Shown here piece after piece: positions 17,529 through 27,033 of a stretch of 64,000 nt of DNA (its first letter is position 1; every line of letters begins with the position of its first letter). The position numbers and the translations under genes were made by a program. The notes beneath the pieces are model-generated. The model was given only the letters and a program-made list of their open reading frames with translations. It ran no database searches and was not told where the DNA came from. Origin of the DNA: Albidovulum sp. (lineage in GTDB: Bacteria; Pseudomonadota; Alphaproteobacteria; Rhodobacterales; Rhodobacteraceae); contig JAPPFL010000067.1 of the NCBI GenBank assembly GCA_028823855.1, positions 58,885-122,884 of the forward strand. Direction: 5' to 3'.

Positions 17529-19070
17529 ATGAAAGGATCGTCGATCGAGGAACTGCTAAAATTCTCGAAAAGCCGCGACCGCCATTTGACACCTTTTTTC
17601 GCGGGAAGGGAAGACGTGGTTGCAAATATCGAGGACGCATGCGGTTCCGTAGCGTTCAGCGAATTGGATGAATATTCGGCGTGGTCTTCGCGGGAGGGCG
17701 CGTCGATTGTAATTCAAGGCGCGCCCGGCGCCGGGAAGACCTCCTTGCTGCGCTTTCTCGAGCGAACCTGGAGAAGGCGCGCCGAGTCGGGCGAACCTGC
17801 TCCGGTTCCCGCGGCTATTCCAATTCACGCCCTTGAGCGATTCGAGACTTTGGCACAAGCGATTGAGAGCAGCCTGCCAAGATCTCTGGGCGGACGGGCG
17901 ACGGAGATCGTTCGCGGAATCCGAAGCATGTCGTTTTTGGGGTCCGGCGTGTCGTTTGATCGGAATTCCTTGCCGTCTCCTGAAAGACTTCGATTCCCGC
18001 CCGACCGAGCGATCACCCTGATGATCGATGAAGCGCAGAATCTCGATCTTTCGTCGAAAAACACTCCGCAAGCCAAGATTCTCCAGTGGCTGCATCAGGG
18101 CAACCACGGTTTGCCTCTTTTGCCTCTTCTGGCGGGCTTGGCAAATCTCGAAAGCCGGCTTGAGATGGCCGGACTCAGCCGGATTTCGGCGGATGCAGCG
18201 CACACGCTCGGCAGCTTGACGCGCGAAGAAGCGCTGCGGTCCGCGTGCTTGTTTTTTGAATATTTTGGCATTCCGCCGTCGTCATTGCGCGACATCTGGA
18301 GCAATGCTCTCTACGAATTGTCCGAAGGCTGGCCACTTCACCTTCATCACGGTTTCAGGGCCTTGGCCGGTTGCCTTGCAAAGGCCGAACGCCGGCTTGA
18401 TTCGATCGATGCGGACGCATTTATGCTGGAAGAGGCGAAACAGCGCGCCGCCTACTCCGATGCTAGAACCCGCGAGATCCCGATTCAATTGGTTGCTCGC
18501 GTACTGGAATTGGTGGGTCCGTCGGGAACGAGAGACCAATTTATCGACACCATCGAATCGGAACACAAAAAATTTAGAGGAAGCCACGCCTTCCAAATTC
18601 CGGAGGGTCTTAGCGCGAAGGGGTTCTTCGAAGAATTGGTTGGCAAGGGTATACTGCAGCGGGCGTATTCGCACCGATACGGAACGCCAGTCCCGTCGCT
18701 AGGGAATTACATTGCCGCGTATTCGGGGTCGTCGCTGCATCTTGACGCGCTAAGGGGCGATGCGCGGATCGTCAAGTACGCGCTGAAGCAAGGCGAGGAT
18801 CCGAAGGTTGCCGACATCAGAGGCAGAACCCCTCTGCACATCGCCGCCGAGTGCGGATGGACCAAAGTAGCCGAAACGCTTTTACTGGCAGGCGCCGATC
18901 CGGAAGCCCTTGACAAAGAGGGCAGGCGTCCTCGAGACCTCTCGCCAAGCCGCGCGCATTCTATCCTCTATAATTTGCAGCCATCGAGCGCAGGGGAACC
19001 GGATGAGAGGGGACGCAAGCCTAGTTCGGCCCTTCAAGATCCCGCGGACAAGCAGTCCTTCGAAAAGTGA
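17529..19070 (+). CDS. AAA/STAND-like ATPase with C-terminal ankyrin repeats
   Basis: A 513-residue protein of unrecognised function. Residues 62-72 are a P-loop (GAPGAGKTS, K70) and residues 161-170 are Walker B (ITLMIDEAQ, D167-E168). A sensor-like LPLLAGLANLESRL and GLSRI follow, resembling the ORC/Cdc6-TniB-type AAA ATPases. Residues about 270-390 look helical, like a winged or helical regulatory segment. Residues about 401-470 hold two ankyrin-type repeats (GRTPLHIAAECGWTKVAETLLLAGADP is the clearer one, followed by a third partial unit); the rest is a charged tail. It stands alone between two gaps. A switch-like ATPase sensing a partner through ankyrin repeats is plausible; conflict or host-interaction roles are speculation. 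Confidence 0.75.
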   Translation: MKGSSIEELLKFSKSRDRHLTPFFAGREDVVANIEDACGSVAFSELDEYSAWSSREGASIVIQGAPGAGKTSLLRFLERTWRRRAESGEPAPVPAAIPIHALERFETLAQAIESSLPRSLGGRATEIVRGIRSMSFLGSGVSFDRNSLPSPERLRFPPDRAITLMIDEAQNLDLSSKNTPQAKILQWLHQGNHGLPLLPLLAGLANLESRLEMAGLSRISADAAHTLGSLTREEALRSACLFFEYFGIPPSSLRDIWSNALYELSEGWPLHLHHGFRALAGCLAKAERRLDSIDADAFMLEEAKQRAAYSDARTREIPIQLVARVLELVGPSGTRDQFIDTIESEHKKFRGSHAFQIPEGLSAKGFFEELVGKGILQRAYSHRYGTPVPSLGNYIAAYSGSSLHLDALRGDARIVKYALKQGEDPKVADIRGRTPLHIAAECGWTKVAETLLLAGADPEALDKEGRRPRDLSPSRAHSILYNLQPSSAGEPDERGRKPSSALQDPADKQSFEK

Positions 19071-19477
19071 CTGCCTGCCGCCGCGGCGGCTACACGGTGA
19101 ATTCGCGTTGCCCAGCTAGCTTGCGAAACGCCGACGCGAATAAGTGGGTTTGCAAGCAATGCAGCGAGCGGGGCGAGTTGGCGTCAAATGAAGACGGCGA
19201 TCAGTTGTGGCGGCCTCCGTAGAAGACACAGCCGTTAGTGACTTCAATCGCGGTGAGCGCCTTGACATGTGCCGAAGAAACGATTTGTAAACATGAGGAA
19301 ATGGTTGTCGTTCGGGAGGACGAGATACGGTTATTCTAGTAGTTTGATAATTCGCCGCTGTGCAACGACCCGCTCCGGGCGATGCATTGTATCCTGTTGA
19401 CCGGTCGCCTCCGGTTTCTCATAGAGCCGTTCAGAAGATAGCATGGTCGCGCGTTTTTTTCGGATAAGGATTACTCG
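19071..19477. other. Intergenic region before the oxidoreductase gene
   Basis: About 400 bases without a supported gene. A -35-like TTGACA at 19262-19267 is followed after 17 bases by a poor -10 (TTGTAA), and an AT-rich TTTGATAATT lies at 19343-19352. These are weak promoter candidates for the gene at 19478. Confidence 0.4.
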
Positions 19478-20623
19478 ATGACGGACTCTCCGGTCCAGAC
19501 CCTCGGACCGATCGGAATCGGAATGCTGGGAGCCGGATTTATCGGACAGATGCACTCGCTTTCTTTCGCGTGCTCGAAATTCGCGCGGTGCGAACCAAGA
19601 GTCGATGCGAAGCTCGTCGCTCTAGCCGACATCAGCGAAGATCTTGCGGTTGAAATAGGCGGCAGATACGATTGGGAGGAAGTCCACGCGGACTGGAACA
19701 ATGTTGTAAACCACCCGGATGTCTCGATATTTGTAAATTCCGGTCCTAACAACATGCATCGCATGCCGAGCATAGCGGCAGCACGAAATGGCAAACACGT
19801 GTTTTCGGAAAAGCCGCTCGCTGCGACAGCGTCGGAAGCCTTCGAGATCTGGAAGGCTGCGGAAAATGCCGGAATCGTGCACATGTGCGCATTCTTGCAC
19901 CGCTTTATACCCGCGCTCCGGCTGGCGCGGCAAATTATCCAAGAGGGGAGGCTCGGGCAAATCCGGCACTTTCGCAGCAATTTTCTTCTAAACATGCAGC
20001 ACATCGACAGCGTTCTGACGTGGCGCTACGACCGAAAAATTGCAGGCGCCGGCGCGACAGGCGACCTAGGCTCACACCATATCGACCTAGCCCGTTATTT
20101 GGTTGGCGAAGTCGCCAGAGTGAATTCCATGACGAAATCGTGGAGCCGCGATTCCAGCGGGCGCGTCTCCGACGTCAACGAAGACTGGTTTGCATCCGCA
20201 GCCGAATTCGAAAACGGCGGGACCGCCAGCTTTGAGGCGTCGAGATTGCCGGAAGGCCACATGCTAACCGGATGCATTCAGGTCGACGGAACTCGGGGAA
20301 CGCTGTCATTCGATATGCAAAGGTTGAATGAGCTAAATTTCGCCGAGCCCGGAAAGGGTCCGAGGCGAATTTGGGCTGCTACCGGGAACGATCCGTTCGG
20401 AGATTTTTGGCTGCCTGTCGGAATCCAGGGCGCGCACCCGGCGGGTTGGCGCGATTGCTTTGCGTACCAGGCTCATCACATGCTCCATGCCGTCGCAACG
20501 GGCAGAGCTCTTGACGATGACGCGGCAACATTCGAAGACGGGTACCGCGTTGCCGAAATTGTGGAAGCGATTCTAGAATCGGCAGCGAGCGGAAAAGCTC
20601 GCGATGTGCGCTTCCGCAGCTAA
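19478..20623 (+). CDS. Gfo/Idh/MocA family oxidoreductase
   Basis: A 381-residue NAD(P)-dependent sugar or cyclitol dehydrogenase-like protein. The dinucleotide fold opens with GIGMLGAGFIGQMHSLSF (GxGxxG near residues 17-23), and the family's EKP motif is present in SEKPLAATASEAFE. The substrate side contains DLGSHHIDLARYLVGE, where GxHxxD-type residues usually act in catalysis. Length is normal. It is a single gene, 590 bases before the next gene. Likely oxidises or reduces a sugar or inositol derivative; substrate unknown. Confidence 0.9.
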   Translation: MTDSPVQTLGPIGIGMLGAGFIGQMHSLSFACSKFARCEPRVDAKLVALADISEDLAVEIGGRYDWEEVHADWNNVVNHPDVSIFVNSGPNNMHRMPSIAAARNGKHVFSEKPLAATASEAFEIWKAAENAGIVHMCAFLHRFIPALRLARQIIQEGRLGQIRHFRSNFLLNMQHIDSVLTWRYDRKIAGAGATGDLGSHHIDLARYLVGEVARVNSMTKSWSRDSSGRVSDVNEDWFASAAEFENGGTASFEASRLPEGHMLTGCIQVDGTRGTLSFDMQRLNELNFAEPGKGPRRIWAATGNDPFGDFWLPVGIQGAHPAGWRDCFAYQAHHMLHAVATGRALDDDAATFEDGYRVAEIVEAILESAASGKARDVRFRS

Positions 20624-21215
20624 TCGCGCGAGAACCCGAAGCGGAAAGGCGTAAGAGTTTCGATGCTTCTTAGCTTGAATTCGTTCAGTAAAATTCCGCA
20701 TCGGCGATTCTCACCGCGATTCATACAACTGCGATTCTATCGGCCACTTTTTTAGCTTCCTGCCGCCCTCGACCGAATCTCGACGCTTGTCCCGGGAATT
20801 CATGCGTTCGCAGCAATCTTGCTGTTCTAATCCGCAACGCGGGCACAGCATGTTGGGTTCGCATTCCTACTTTTGCGCAGTCTTCGGCGAGTGATTTCGA
20901 GTTGAAGTTCAATTCGCCAGCAATGGGCTCTTCCGCTCTATGAGAAACCGAAGATCTGCCTGCAATCGGGGATTTGCATAAACCCAAAATCGGTGGAATT
21001 GCGTTTTACGTAGCTTGATCAGGAGCATATCGAAAAGGATTCCGCTCTGCTCCCTTAACCGTTTCGGCGGTCTTTTTGGGAACCGCTGGTCCGCAGTTCT
21101 AAAATTTGAATTTACAGTAATTCTGTTGATGCGTATGGATGAATTCCACAAGGCGCGACCGAGACCGCCGCTGCGGCGCTTTTGGGCCAGCGCGGTACGA
21201 TGAGGAGAATTCAGC
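20624..21215. other. Gap before the deacetylase operon
   Basis: About 590 bases, no supported gene and no strong hairpin seen. A TGAGGAG ribosome-binding site for the next gene lies at 21200-21206. Confidence 0.4.
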
Positions 21216-22097
21216 ATGGCTAACAAGGAAATTTTCTGCGCGTTCGGCGTCGATGTCGATGCCGTGGCAGGTTGGCTCGGATCATATGGCGGCGAAGACA
21301 GCCCGTGTGACATATCGCGCGGCCTCTTTTCAGGCGAGGTTGGTTCGCCGCGTCTCGTGGAACTTTTCCGGCGTTTCGGGATTCAGACTACCTGGTTTAT
21401 CCCGGGGCATTCGATCGAGACTTTTCCCGACCAAATGAAAGCTGTGGCGGACGCCGGCCACGAGATCGGCATGCACGGCTATAGCCACGAGAATCCAATT
21501 GCCATGACCGCCCAGCAGGAAGAAGATGTCATGGACAAGGCGATTGAATTGATCGAAAACCTTTGCGGACGCCGGCCGACAGGATACGTGGCCCCGTGGT
21601 GGGAATTCTCTCCGGTTACGAACGAACTGCTTCTTAAGAAGGGAATCAAATACGACCATTCTCTGATGAACAACGACTTTACGCCTCACTACGTGCGCGT
21701 GGGCGACAGCTGGACCAAGATCGACTTTACCAAGAGCGCTGCCGAATGGATGAAGCCTTTGGTTCGGGGAAAGGAAACCGACTTGATCGAAATCCCAGCC
21801 TCTTGGTACTTGGACGACCTGCCACCGATGATGTTCATCAAGGCGTCGCCGAACAGCCACGGATTCGTCAACCCGCGGCATCTCGAGGAAATGTGGCGGG
21901 ACCAGTTCGATTGGGTTTACCGGGAAATGGATTACGCGATCTTCACGCTCACTATCCATCCGGATGTTTCCGGGAAGCCGCAGGTATTGATGATGCTGGA
22001 GCGATTGTTCGAATATATTAGCGGTCATGACGGAGTCCGCTTCACTACGTTTGACACGATCGCAGACGACTTTGCCCGACGCAATCCGAGAAGCTGA
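21216..22097 (+). CDS. Polysaccharide deacetylase, PgdA (HP0310)-like
   Basis: A 293-residue NodB-fold deacetylase that strongly resembles Helicobacter pylori PgdA (HP0310) over its whole length: the [20 protein letters not shown] opening, [27 protein letters not shown] and [17 protein letters not shown] segments. Metal ligands are expected at D15, H87 and H91. It has no signal peptide, as in HP0310, so its location is unclear. Such proteins deacetylate peptidoglycan or act as amidases on small substrates (PuuE-type). ATG 21216 has GAGGAG 8 bases upstream. It begins an operon with a small CxxC protein and a CobW-type GTPase, which suggests dedicated metal delivery. Confidence 0.9.
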   Translation: MANKEIFCAFGVDVDAVAGWLGSYGGEDSPCDISRGLFSGEVGSPRLVELFRRFGIQTTWFIPGHSIETFPDQMKAVADAGHEIGMHGYSHENPIAMTAQQEEDVMDKAIELIENLCGRRPTGYVAPWWEFSPVTNELLLKKGIKYDHSLMNNDFTPHYVRVGDSWTKIDFTKSAAEWMKPLVRGKETDLIEIPASWYLDDLPPMMFIKASPNSHGFVNPRHLEEMWRDQFDWVYREMDYAIFTLTIHPDVSGKPQVLMMLERLFEYISGHDGVRFTTFDTIADDFARRNPRS

Positions 22098-22115
22098 CGG
22101 CCGGGGAACGTATTC

Positions 22116-22439
22116 GTGTGCGCGTTATGCGGATTGCTTGGCGCTTCGCACTGGACCGAGATTTCCGCGCATCCGGAAGCATTTTCACTTGAGGTCACGG
22201 AGCCGGTTCGCCGCGAGAGGGAACGACGCGCCAGCGTAGCCACCGCCGCTCTAGCGCCTTTCAGGATCAAGGTTTCGGATTGGGAGGGCAAAAGCTACCG
22301 GGTCGTTTCGCCGACGGGTAGGCAAGAAATTGCCGACGACATCCAGGCCGTATGGACAGCGGTCGAAACAATGCTGGGCAGGCCCTTCGACCCGCTCGAC
22401 GATACGTATATCAACACATTGAACAAAATGGCCAGATGA
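22116..22439 (+). CDS. Small CxxC protein paired with a CobW-type GTPase
   Basis: A 107-residue protein starting at GTG 22116, 18 bases after the deacetylase stop. The N-terminus MCALCGLLGASHWTE carries a CxxC pair at residues 2 and 5, followed by an Arg-rich segment and IADDIQAVWTAVETMLGRPFDPLDDTYI. I recall this kind of small protein next to CobW-domain genes in other alphaproteobacteria, but no function is established to my knowledge. It overlaps the GTPase start by ATGA, so they are translationally coupled. A metal-binding adaptor role is inferred from CxxC and context. Confidence 0.75.
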   Translation: MCALCGLLGASHWTEISAHPEAFSLEVTEPVRRERERRASVATAALAPFRIKVSDWEGKSYRVVSPTGRQEIADDIQAVWTAVETMLGRPFDPLDDTYINTLNKMAR

Positions 22440-23428
22440 CGCCGCTGCACGTTTTGACCGGATTCCTCGGCAGCGGCAAGACGACGTTGCTGCAGCAGTT
22501 ACTGGCCGACTCAGCCTATGCTGATACGGCCGTAATAGTCAACGAATTCGGCGAGGTCGGCCTCGACCATCTGCTTCTTGAAGAAGTGGAGGAAGGCGTT
22601 CTGCTGATGCAGAACGGGTGCATCTGCTGCACTATCAGATCAGACCTTCAGGAAACCTTGCGGGACTTGCAGGCAAAGGCCGACCTGAGAACGATTCCCC
22701 CGTTTTCCCGGATTGTTCTCGAGACGACGGGGCTTGCCGACCCCGTTCCCGTCATGTCGACGCTTCTTTCGGAACCTATGCTGCGCCACCACTTTTCAGT
22801 CGGAAATATCGTCTGCGCCGTGGACGCCGTAAATGGCGAGTCAGCTCTCGAACGTCAGCCGGAATCGATCAAGCAGGTCGCGGTCGCCGACAGAATCGTG
22901 GTGACCAAGTGCGACCTAGCGTCCCCAATATTAGTGAATCGCCTTTGCCGCAAGCTGAGAACGATTAACGGCGCAGCCGAGATCGGCCGCCGAAGCATGG
23001 GCGGCGGCGATTCCATTTGCTGGATTGCCGGCGGACTGGCGGACCGCGAGCGTCGAGCGGACGAAATCCGGGAGCTGCTGGCCCGCCAGGGAAGCGATCA
23101 CGCGGAGCATATTCACGAGACCGGAATTTGCTCCTTTTGCATTGTAGAGCCTGGCCCGCTCGACTGGACCGTTTTCGGAATTTGGCTCACTGCGCTGTTG
23201 AATGCGCACGGCGAAAACGTGCTTCGCGTAAAAGGGATTCTTAATGTAAAAGGCTCCCTCACTCCCGTCGTGATACACGGCGTTCAGCACGTCGTTCATC
23301 CGCCTATGCATCTAGGCAAATGGCCCGACGAAAACCGCGATTCGCGCTTGGTCTTTATAACTCGCGGAATTTCCGAACAACGCATCCGATCATCGCTGGG
23401 CTCTTTTGTTGCGGCGGCCGCTCGTTGA
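22436..23428 (+). CDS. CobW/COG0523-family GTPase, metallochaperone-like
   Basis: A 330-residue G3E GTPase. The P-loop GFLGSGKT is at residues 9-16, the metal-binding CICC at 62-65 (family CxCC), the base-recognition motif is TKCD, and a C-terminal CobW domain follows with GILNVKG and FITRGI. Family members such as ZagA or YeiR deliver Zn or Co to client enzymes at the expense of GTP. ATG 22436 overlaps the preceding stop; the frame stays open 28 codons upstream inside the small CxxC gene. The deacetylase two genes upstream is metal-dependent and is the natural candidate client. No Zur box was identified. Confidence 0.9.
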   Translation: MTPLHVLTGFLGSGKTTLLQQLLADSAYADTAVIVNEFGEVGLDHLLLEEVEEGVLLMQNGCICCTIRSDLQETLRDLQAKADLRTIPPFSRIVLETTGLADPVPVMSTLLSEPMLRHHFSVGNIVCAVDAVNGESALERQPESIKQVAVADRIVVTKCDLASPILVNRLCRKLRTINGAAEIGRRSMGGGDSICWIAGGLADRERRADEIRELLARQGSDHAEHIHETGICSFCIVEPGPLDWTVFGIWLTALLNAHGENVLRVKGILNVKGSLTPVVIHGVQHVVHPPMHLGKWPDENRDSRLVFITRGISEQRIRSSLGSFVAAAAR

Positions 23429-24807
23429 ATCGGCTGGCTCGAACTATGCGAATTGTCCCTCGCCGCCCGAGATCGACCAGCAAAATTCGTAGTCTTTTTT
23501 GATCGCCGCGAATGGGTTTGGAGAGAACGGCTTCGGATCATGGAATTGGCGCTAGCCATTTGGCCTCGCCTGAACATTCGCCCTTCAAGTCGAGAATTCG
23601 GGTTCCGTCATTCCATCGAAAGAAACTTTGTTCGATTGCTTCGGCGGCCGCGCGAGGAATGCGGTCGAGGCATTGACCGGACTTCGACCCGATCGCTCGA
23701 AGCGAACGGCATATCGCTTTTTGTACCTTCGTAGCGTCTGGCATATGACTGTGTTTATTCCGAACATCGCCAAGGGTCGGGCGAAGATTCTCTGGCCCCT
23801 CAACGGCGTTGCGTCGATATCCAATCCATTGGCGCGAGCTAGCGGTCGGCTCGTCAGTTCTCGAAAGGAACTGTGGAATCACGGCTGTTTCGTACGTCGA
23901 TTGCGGGTAGGCTCGATGAGATCCGGGCTAGCTGATAGTCCCGGATTCCGAAATCAGTATCTTGCGGAATATTCGGCCGGAGCTTGGACGCCGCCAGGTT
24001 GCGCGCAATTCCTAACTTCAAAGACGGTTCGCTCGCCCAGCGGATCTGGCGCACTGCAGTGCTTTGGGGGAAGTAGCGGCGCCGGCAAAATCTATTCGCT
24101 TGCCGGTTTGCCGAAATTCCAACGCCATTTGAGGCAGCCAAGCCTTGCGGCCGGCCCGACGCGCACGATCAGCTTCTTCGCCTGCCGTCCCGATGCAATC
24201 GATCCAGAATAGTATTTTTGCGCGAAGCGCACGCTAGGAAGCCCTCCTGAGTAAAATTGCTACTACCCGGAATGCCGAAGGCTTTCATCGCCCCGGACGG
24301 GAGCGGGTCGAACCGGGAAGAATAGCATCGCACGCGTCCGAGCAACCGCGCCTGCCATTTCGGCGAGACCGAAACATCCTCAAGCACCGAATTGAGAGCA
24401 AATACGCGAGCAAACCGAGCTAAGTTGACCGAAATTACGAATTCGCCGAAGCGTGAATTGCCGCCGGCGGATGTGCTTGGCGGGCTAGGCCTGGGCCTGG
24501 CCGAATGCCCGCCTACCGATAGTGTAGATTTCGCCGTCGATGCCATTCGAGTTCGGAGCTCCCGATTCCCGGAGCCGAAGGTTGCGAAACCGACAATATC
24601 GCTCTGGACCGTTCAAGAAGCCCTTCGTCCGCAGCCGTCGAGTTCGCGGCCTTCGAAATTGAACTGAAATCATTTCGATAATTTCCGAATGCGATTGCAA
24701 TCCGAATTCGAATCGTGCGTGTTGACCATGATTCCACTTAGCGTATAGTCGCTAGTCGTTGCTTGGCTTTCGAGCATGCTACTGAAATGGAAAAGGGGGA
24801 TAAAGAA
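23429..24807. other. Long gap without a convincing gene
   Basis: About 1.4 kb. Open frames up to 194 codons (23628-24212, plus strand) have no recognisable motif. The only supported element is the promoter at 24722-24749. Like the gap at 5214 it may represent erased genes. Confidence 0.5.
24722..24749 (+). promoter_or_regulatory. Sigma70-type promoter of the polyamine-type cassette
   Basis: TTGACC (24722-24727) and TATAGT (24744-24749) with a 16-base spacer, 58 bases before the start codon of the binding-protein gene. Confidence 0.6.
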
Positions 24808-26103
24808 ATGAAAAACAAGAAGCGAGAAGTAAATAACCTGTCTCGCCGACAGGTGTTGAAGGGCGCCGCGGCAACCGCCGGAGCAGTCGCCGGTTCGGGC
24901 GGAATAGGCGGGTTTCCCACGATTTGGGCGCAGAATATCAAGGACATTACGCTGAATCACACCGGAATGTCTTACTCGACATTGATTGACATAAGCCGCC
25001 AGGCTTCGCAGGATCTCGGCTTTACGGTAGAAATGTCGGTTGTCGATCATGCCGGGCTTACTAACCGCATGGTGCAGGATCCCGAATCGATCGATGTTGC
25101 CGATGCCGAAATCTGGCAGACCAAGCTGTTCGTTCCGCAAGGCGTAACCCAAGCGGTCGATATCGGCCGCATCGAGCTCTGGGACAAAGTCACGCCTCTC
25201 TACACGCAAGGCGTGTTCGCCGGGCAAGAGGTTTCCCGTCAAGGCGATTCTCCCTACGAAATCATGTACCGCGACGGCAAGGACGCAACGTCGTTCGCTT
25301 CCGGACCTACCGGATGGGCAACCTTCCTGCCGGGGGTCTACAATGCCGATACTCTTGGAATTCGACCCGACCTTGTCGGCCGCGGGGTCGAAAAGTGGGG
25401 AGATCTTTTCAGTTCGGAATTTGCCGGCAAGGCTGCTATCCAGAACATTCCAACCATCGGAATCATGGATGCCATAATGGCCATGGAGTCGGCCGGAGAG
25501 ATTGCCTACGGCGACAAAGGCAACCCGACTCGCGAAGAAATCGACGCGACGATCGATAAACTCATCGAATTGAAACGCGACGGCCACTGGCGCGCGCTTT
25601 GGAATACATTCGACGAGTCCGTCAACCTGATGGCTTCCGGCGAGGTCGTCATTCAATCCATGTGGTCTCCGGCGGTCACTGCCGTGCGTTCGCAGGGCAT
25701 TCCGTGCACCTACCAGCCATTAGCCGAAGGCTATCGCGGCTGGGGCAACGGACTCGCTTTGATGTCGCACCTCGAGGGATTGCAACTGGACGCGGCCTAC
25801 GAGTACCTGAACTGGTATATCTCCGGCTGGGTCGGCGGATTTATCGCGAAGCAAGGCTACTATATTTCGGTTCCGGAAACCGCGAAGGCGAACCTATCGG
25901 ACAATGAATGGGGCTTCTTCTACGACGGACAGGAAGCGAGCGCGGATATTGTCAGCCCGACCGGGATGAAAACCAATTCCGCTGGCGAGAAGCGCGACGG
26001 CGGATCCTTCGAGGAGCGCTTTGCGAATGTCGCGGTTTGGAACAACTTGATGGACGAAGCGGCGTACCTCTTCCCGAAATGGAATGAGTTCAACGCCGCC
26101 TAG
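24808..26103 (+). CDS. ABC transporter substrate-binding protein, polyamine/PotD type, Tat-exported
   Basis: A 431-residue binding protein with a consensus twin-arginine signal (NLSRRQVLKG, then an Ala/Gly-rich core ending near PTIWAQ). ATG 24808 is preferred because AAGGGGGA lies 7 bases upstream; two earlier in-frame starts lack this. The cassette downstream has PotB-, PotC- and PotA-type proteins. The protein is longer than E. coli PotD (348) and resembles the larger alphaproteobacterial members of SBP family 1 linked to such permeases, so the ligand may be a polyamine, an organic cation or another small charged compound. Confidence 0.9.
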   Translation: MKNKKREVNNLSRRQVLKGAAATAGAVAGSGGIGGFPTIWAQNIKDITLNHTGMSYSTLIDISRQASQDLGFTVEMSVVDHAGLTNRMVQDPESIDVADAEIWQTKLFVPQGVTQAVDIGRIELWDKVTPLYTQGVFAGQEVSRQGDSPYEIMYRDGKDATSFASGPTGWATFLPGVYNADTLGIRPDLVGRGVEKWGDLFSSEFAGKAAIQNIPTIGIMDAIMAMESAGEIAYGDKGNPTREEIDATIDKLIELKRDGHWRALWNTFDESVNLMASGEVVIQSMWSPAVTAVRSQGIPCTYQPLAEGYRGWGNGLALMSHLEGLQLDAAYEYLNWYISGWVGGFIAKQGYYISVPETAKANLSDNEWGFFYDGQEASADIVSPTGMKTNSAGEKRDGGSFEERFANVAVWNNLMDEAAYLFPKWNEFNAA

Positions 26104-26125
26104 CCCGGTCAAAGCAAGAGCAAGA

Positions 26126-26150
26126 GGCTTGGCGGCGTTGCCGCCAAGCC
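26126..26150 (+). promoter_or_regulatory. Intercistronic stem-loop after the binding-protein gene (cassette 3)
   Basis: GGCTTGGCGGC (26126-26136) and GCCGCCAAGCC (26140-26150) form a perfect 11-base-pair stem with a 3-base loop in the 69-base gap before the first permease gene. No T-tract follows. It is the strongest of the six structures. Confidence 0.7.
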
Positions 26151-26172
26151 GCGTCGACCAGGGAGCTGAGTC

Positions 26173-27033
26173 GTGAAACTTGGCAATGTCTCGCGATATC
26201 TGCAGATAGCGCCGCTTGCGGTCCTGCTTATGGCATTTGTGGTGGCGCCGCTTACTTTGGTTCTTGTGGTTAGTTTCTATCAGTACCAGCATCTTATCGG
26301 CATCGTTCCGGATTTCACGCTGGTGAACTACTTCGACGTTCTCACCAACCTGGTTAACTGGAAGCTCTATTTGTCCACGCTGAAGTTCACTGTCTTCACG
26401 CTCGCCATTACACTGGTACTCGGATTCTGGATCGCCTACTTTCTCGTCTTTCACGTTAGAAACATTCTCATCGCGATCGCCCTCTTCCTGGTCTGCACGG
26501 TCCCGTTCTGGACATCCAATATTATTAGAATGATCTCGTGGAAGCCGCTGCTCGGAAAGTACGGATTGATCAACCAGGGATTGATGTCCGCGGGCGCGGT
26601 AGACGAACCGGTTGAGTGGCTGCTCTTTTCGGACTTCGCCGTCATCGTTTCCTATGTTCATCTCTACACTTTGTTCATGATCGTTCCGATCTTCAATTCT
26701 ATGGCTCGAATTGACAAGTCTCTGCTCGAAGCGGCGGTGAATGGCGGCGCTACGCGATGGGGCGTTGTCTGGAACGTGATTCTGCCGCTGTGCAAGTCAG
26801 GCATAGCTCTTGGATCCGTCTTCGTCGTAACGCTAGTTATGGGCGACTTTTTCGTCGTGACCGTGATGAGCGGCGGACTGTCCGGGTCGGTAACGTTTGG
26901 CATATTCAATGATCTCAAGTTTCTGAATTATCCGCGCGCTTCGGCGAATGCCGTCGTCCTCGTCATAATCGTTCTGATTTTCGCGGCCGGCATTATGAGA
27001 CTGGTCGATGTTCGCAAGGAGCTCACGCGATGA
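26173..27033 (+). CDS. ABC transporter permease, PotB type
   Basis: A 286-residue inner-membrane permease with about six hydrophobic segments and the EAA-type loop EAAVNGGATRWGVVWNVILPLC near residues 180-200. The start is GTG 26173, preceded by AGGGAGCTGA. The order binding protein, PotB, PotC, PotA is a common alphaproteobacterial layout. It overlaps the PotC-type gene by ATGA. Confidence 0.92.
   Translation: MKLGNVSRYLQIAPLAVLLMAFVVAPLTLVLVVSFYQYQHLIGIVPDFTLVNYFDVLTNLVNWKLYLSTLKFTVFTLAITLVLGFWIAYFLVFHVRNILIAIALFLVCTVPFWTSNIIRMISWKPLLGKYGLINQGLMSAGAVDEPVEWLLFSDFAVIVSYVHLYTLFMIVPIFNSMARIDKSLLEAAVNGGATRWGVVWNVILPLCKSGIALGSVFVVTLVMGDFFVVTVMSGGLSGSVTFGIFNDLKFLNYPRASANAVVLVIIVLIFAAGIMRLVDVRKELTR

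Noticed and set aside
23628..24212. A 194-codon plus-strand open frame in the gap before the polyamine-type cassette
   Set aside because: No known domain, composition of non-coding GC-rich DNA, no ribosome-binding site.
24670..25656. A 328-codon minus-strand frame opposite the PotD-type gene
   Set aside because: Overlaps a complete Tat-exported binding protein; no recognisable family.
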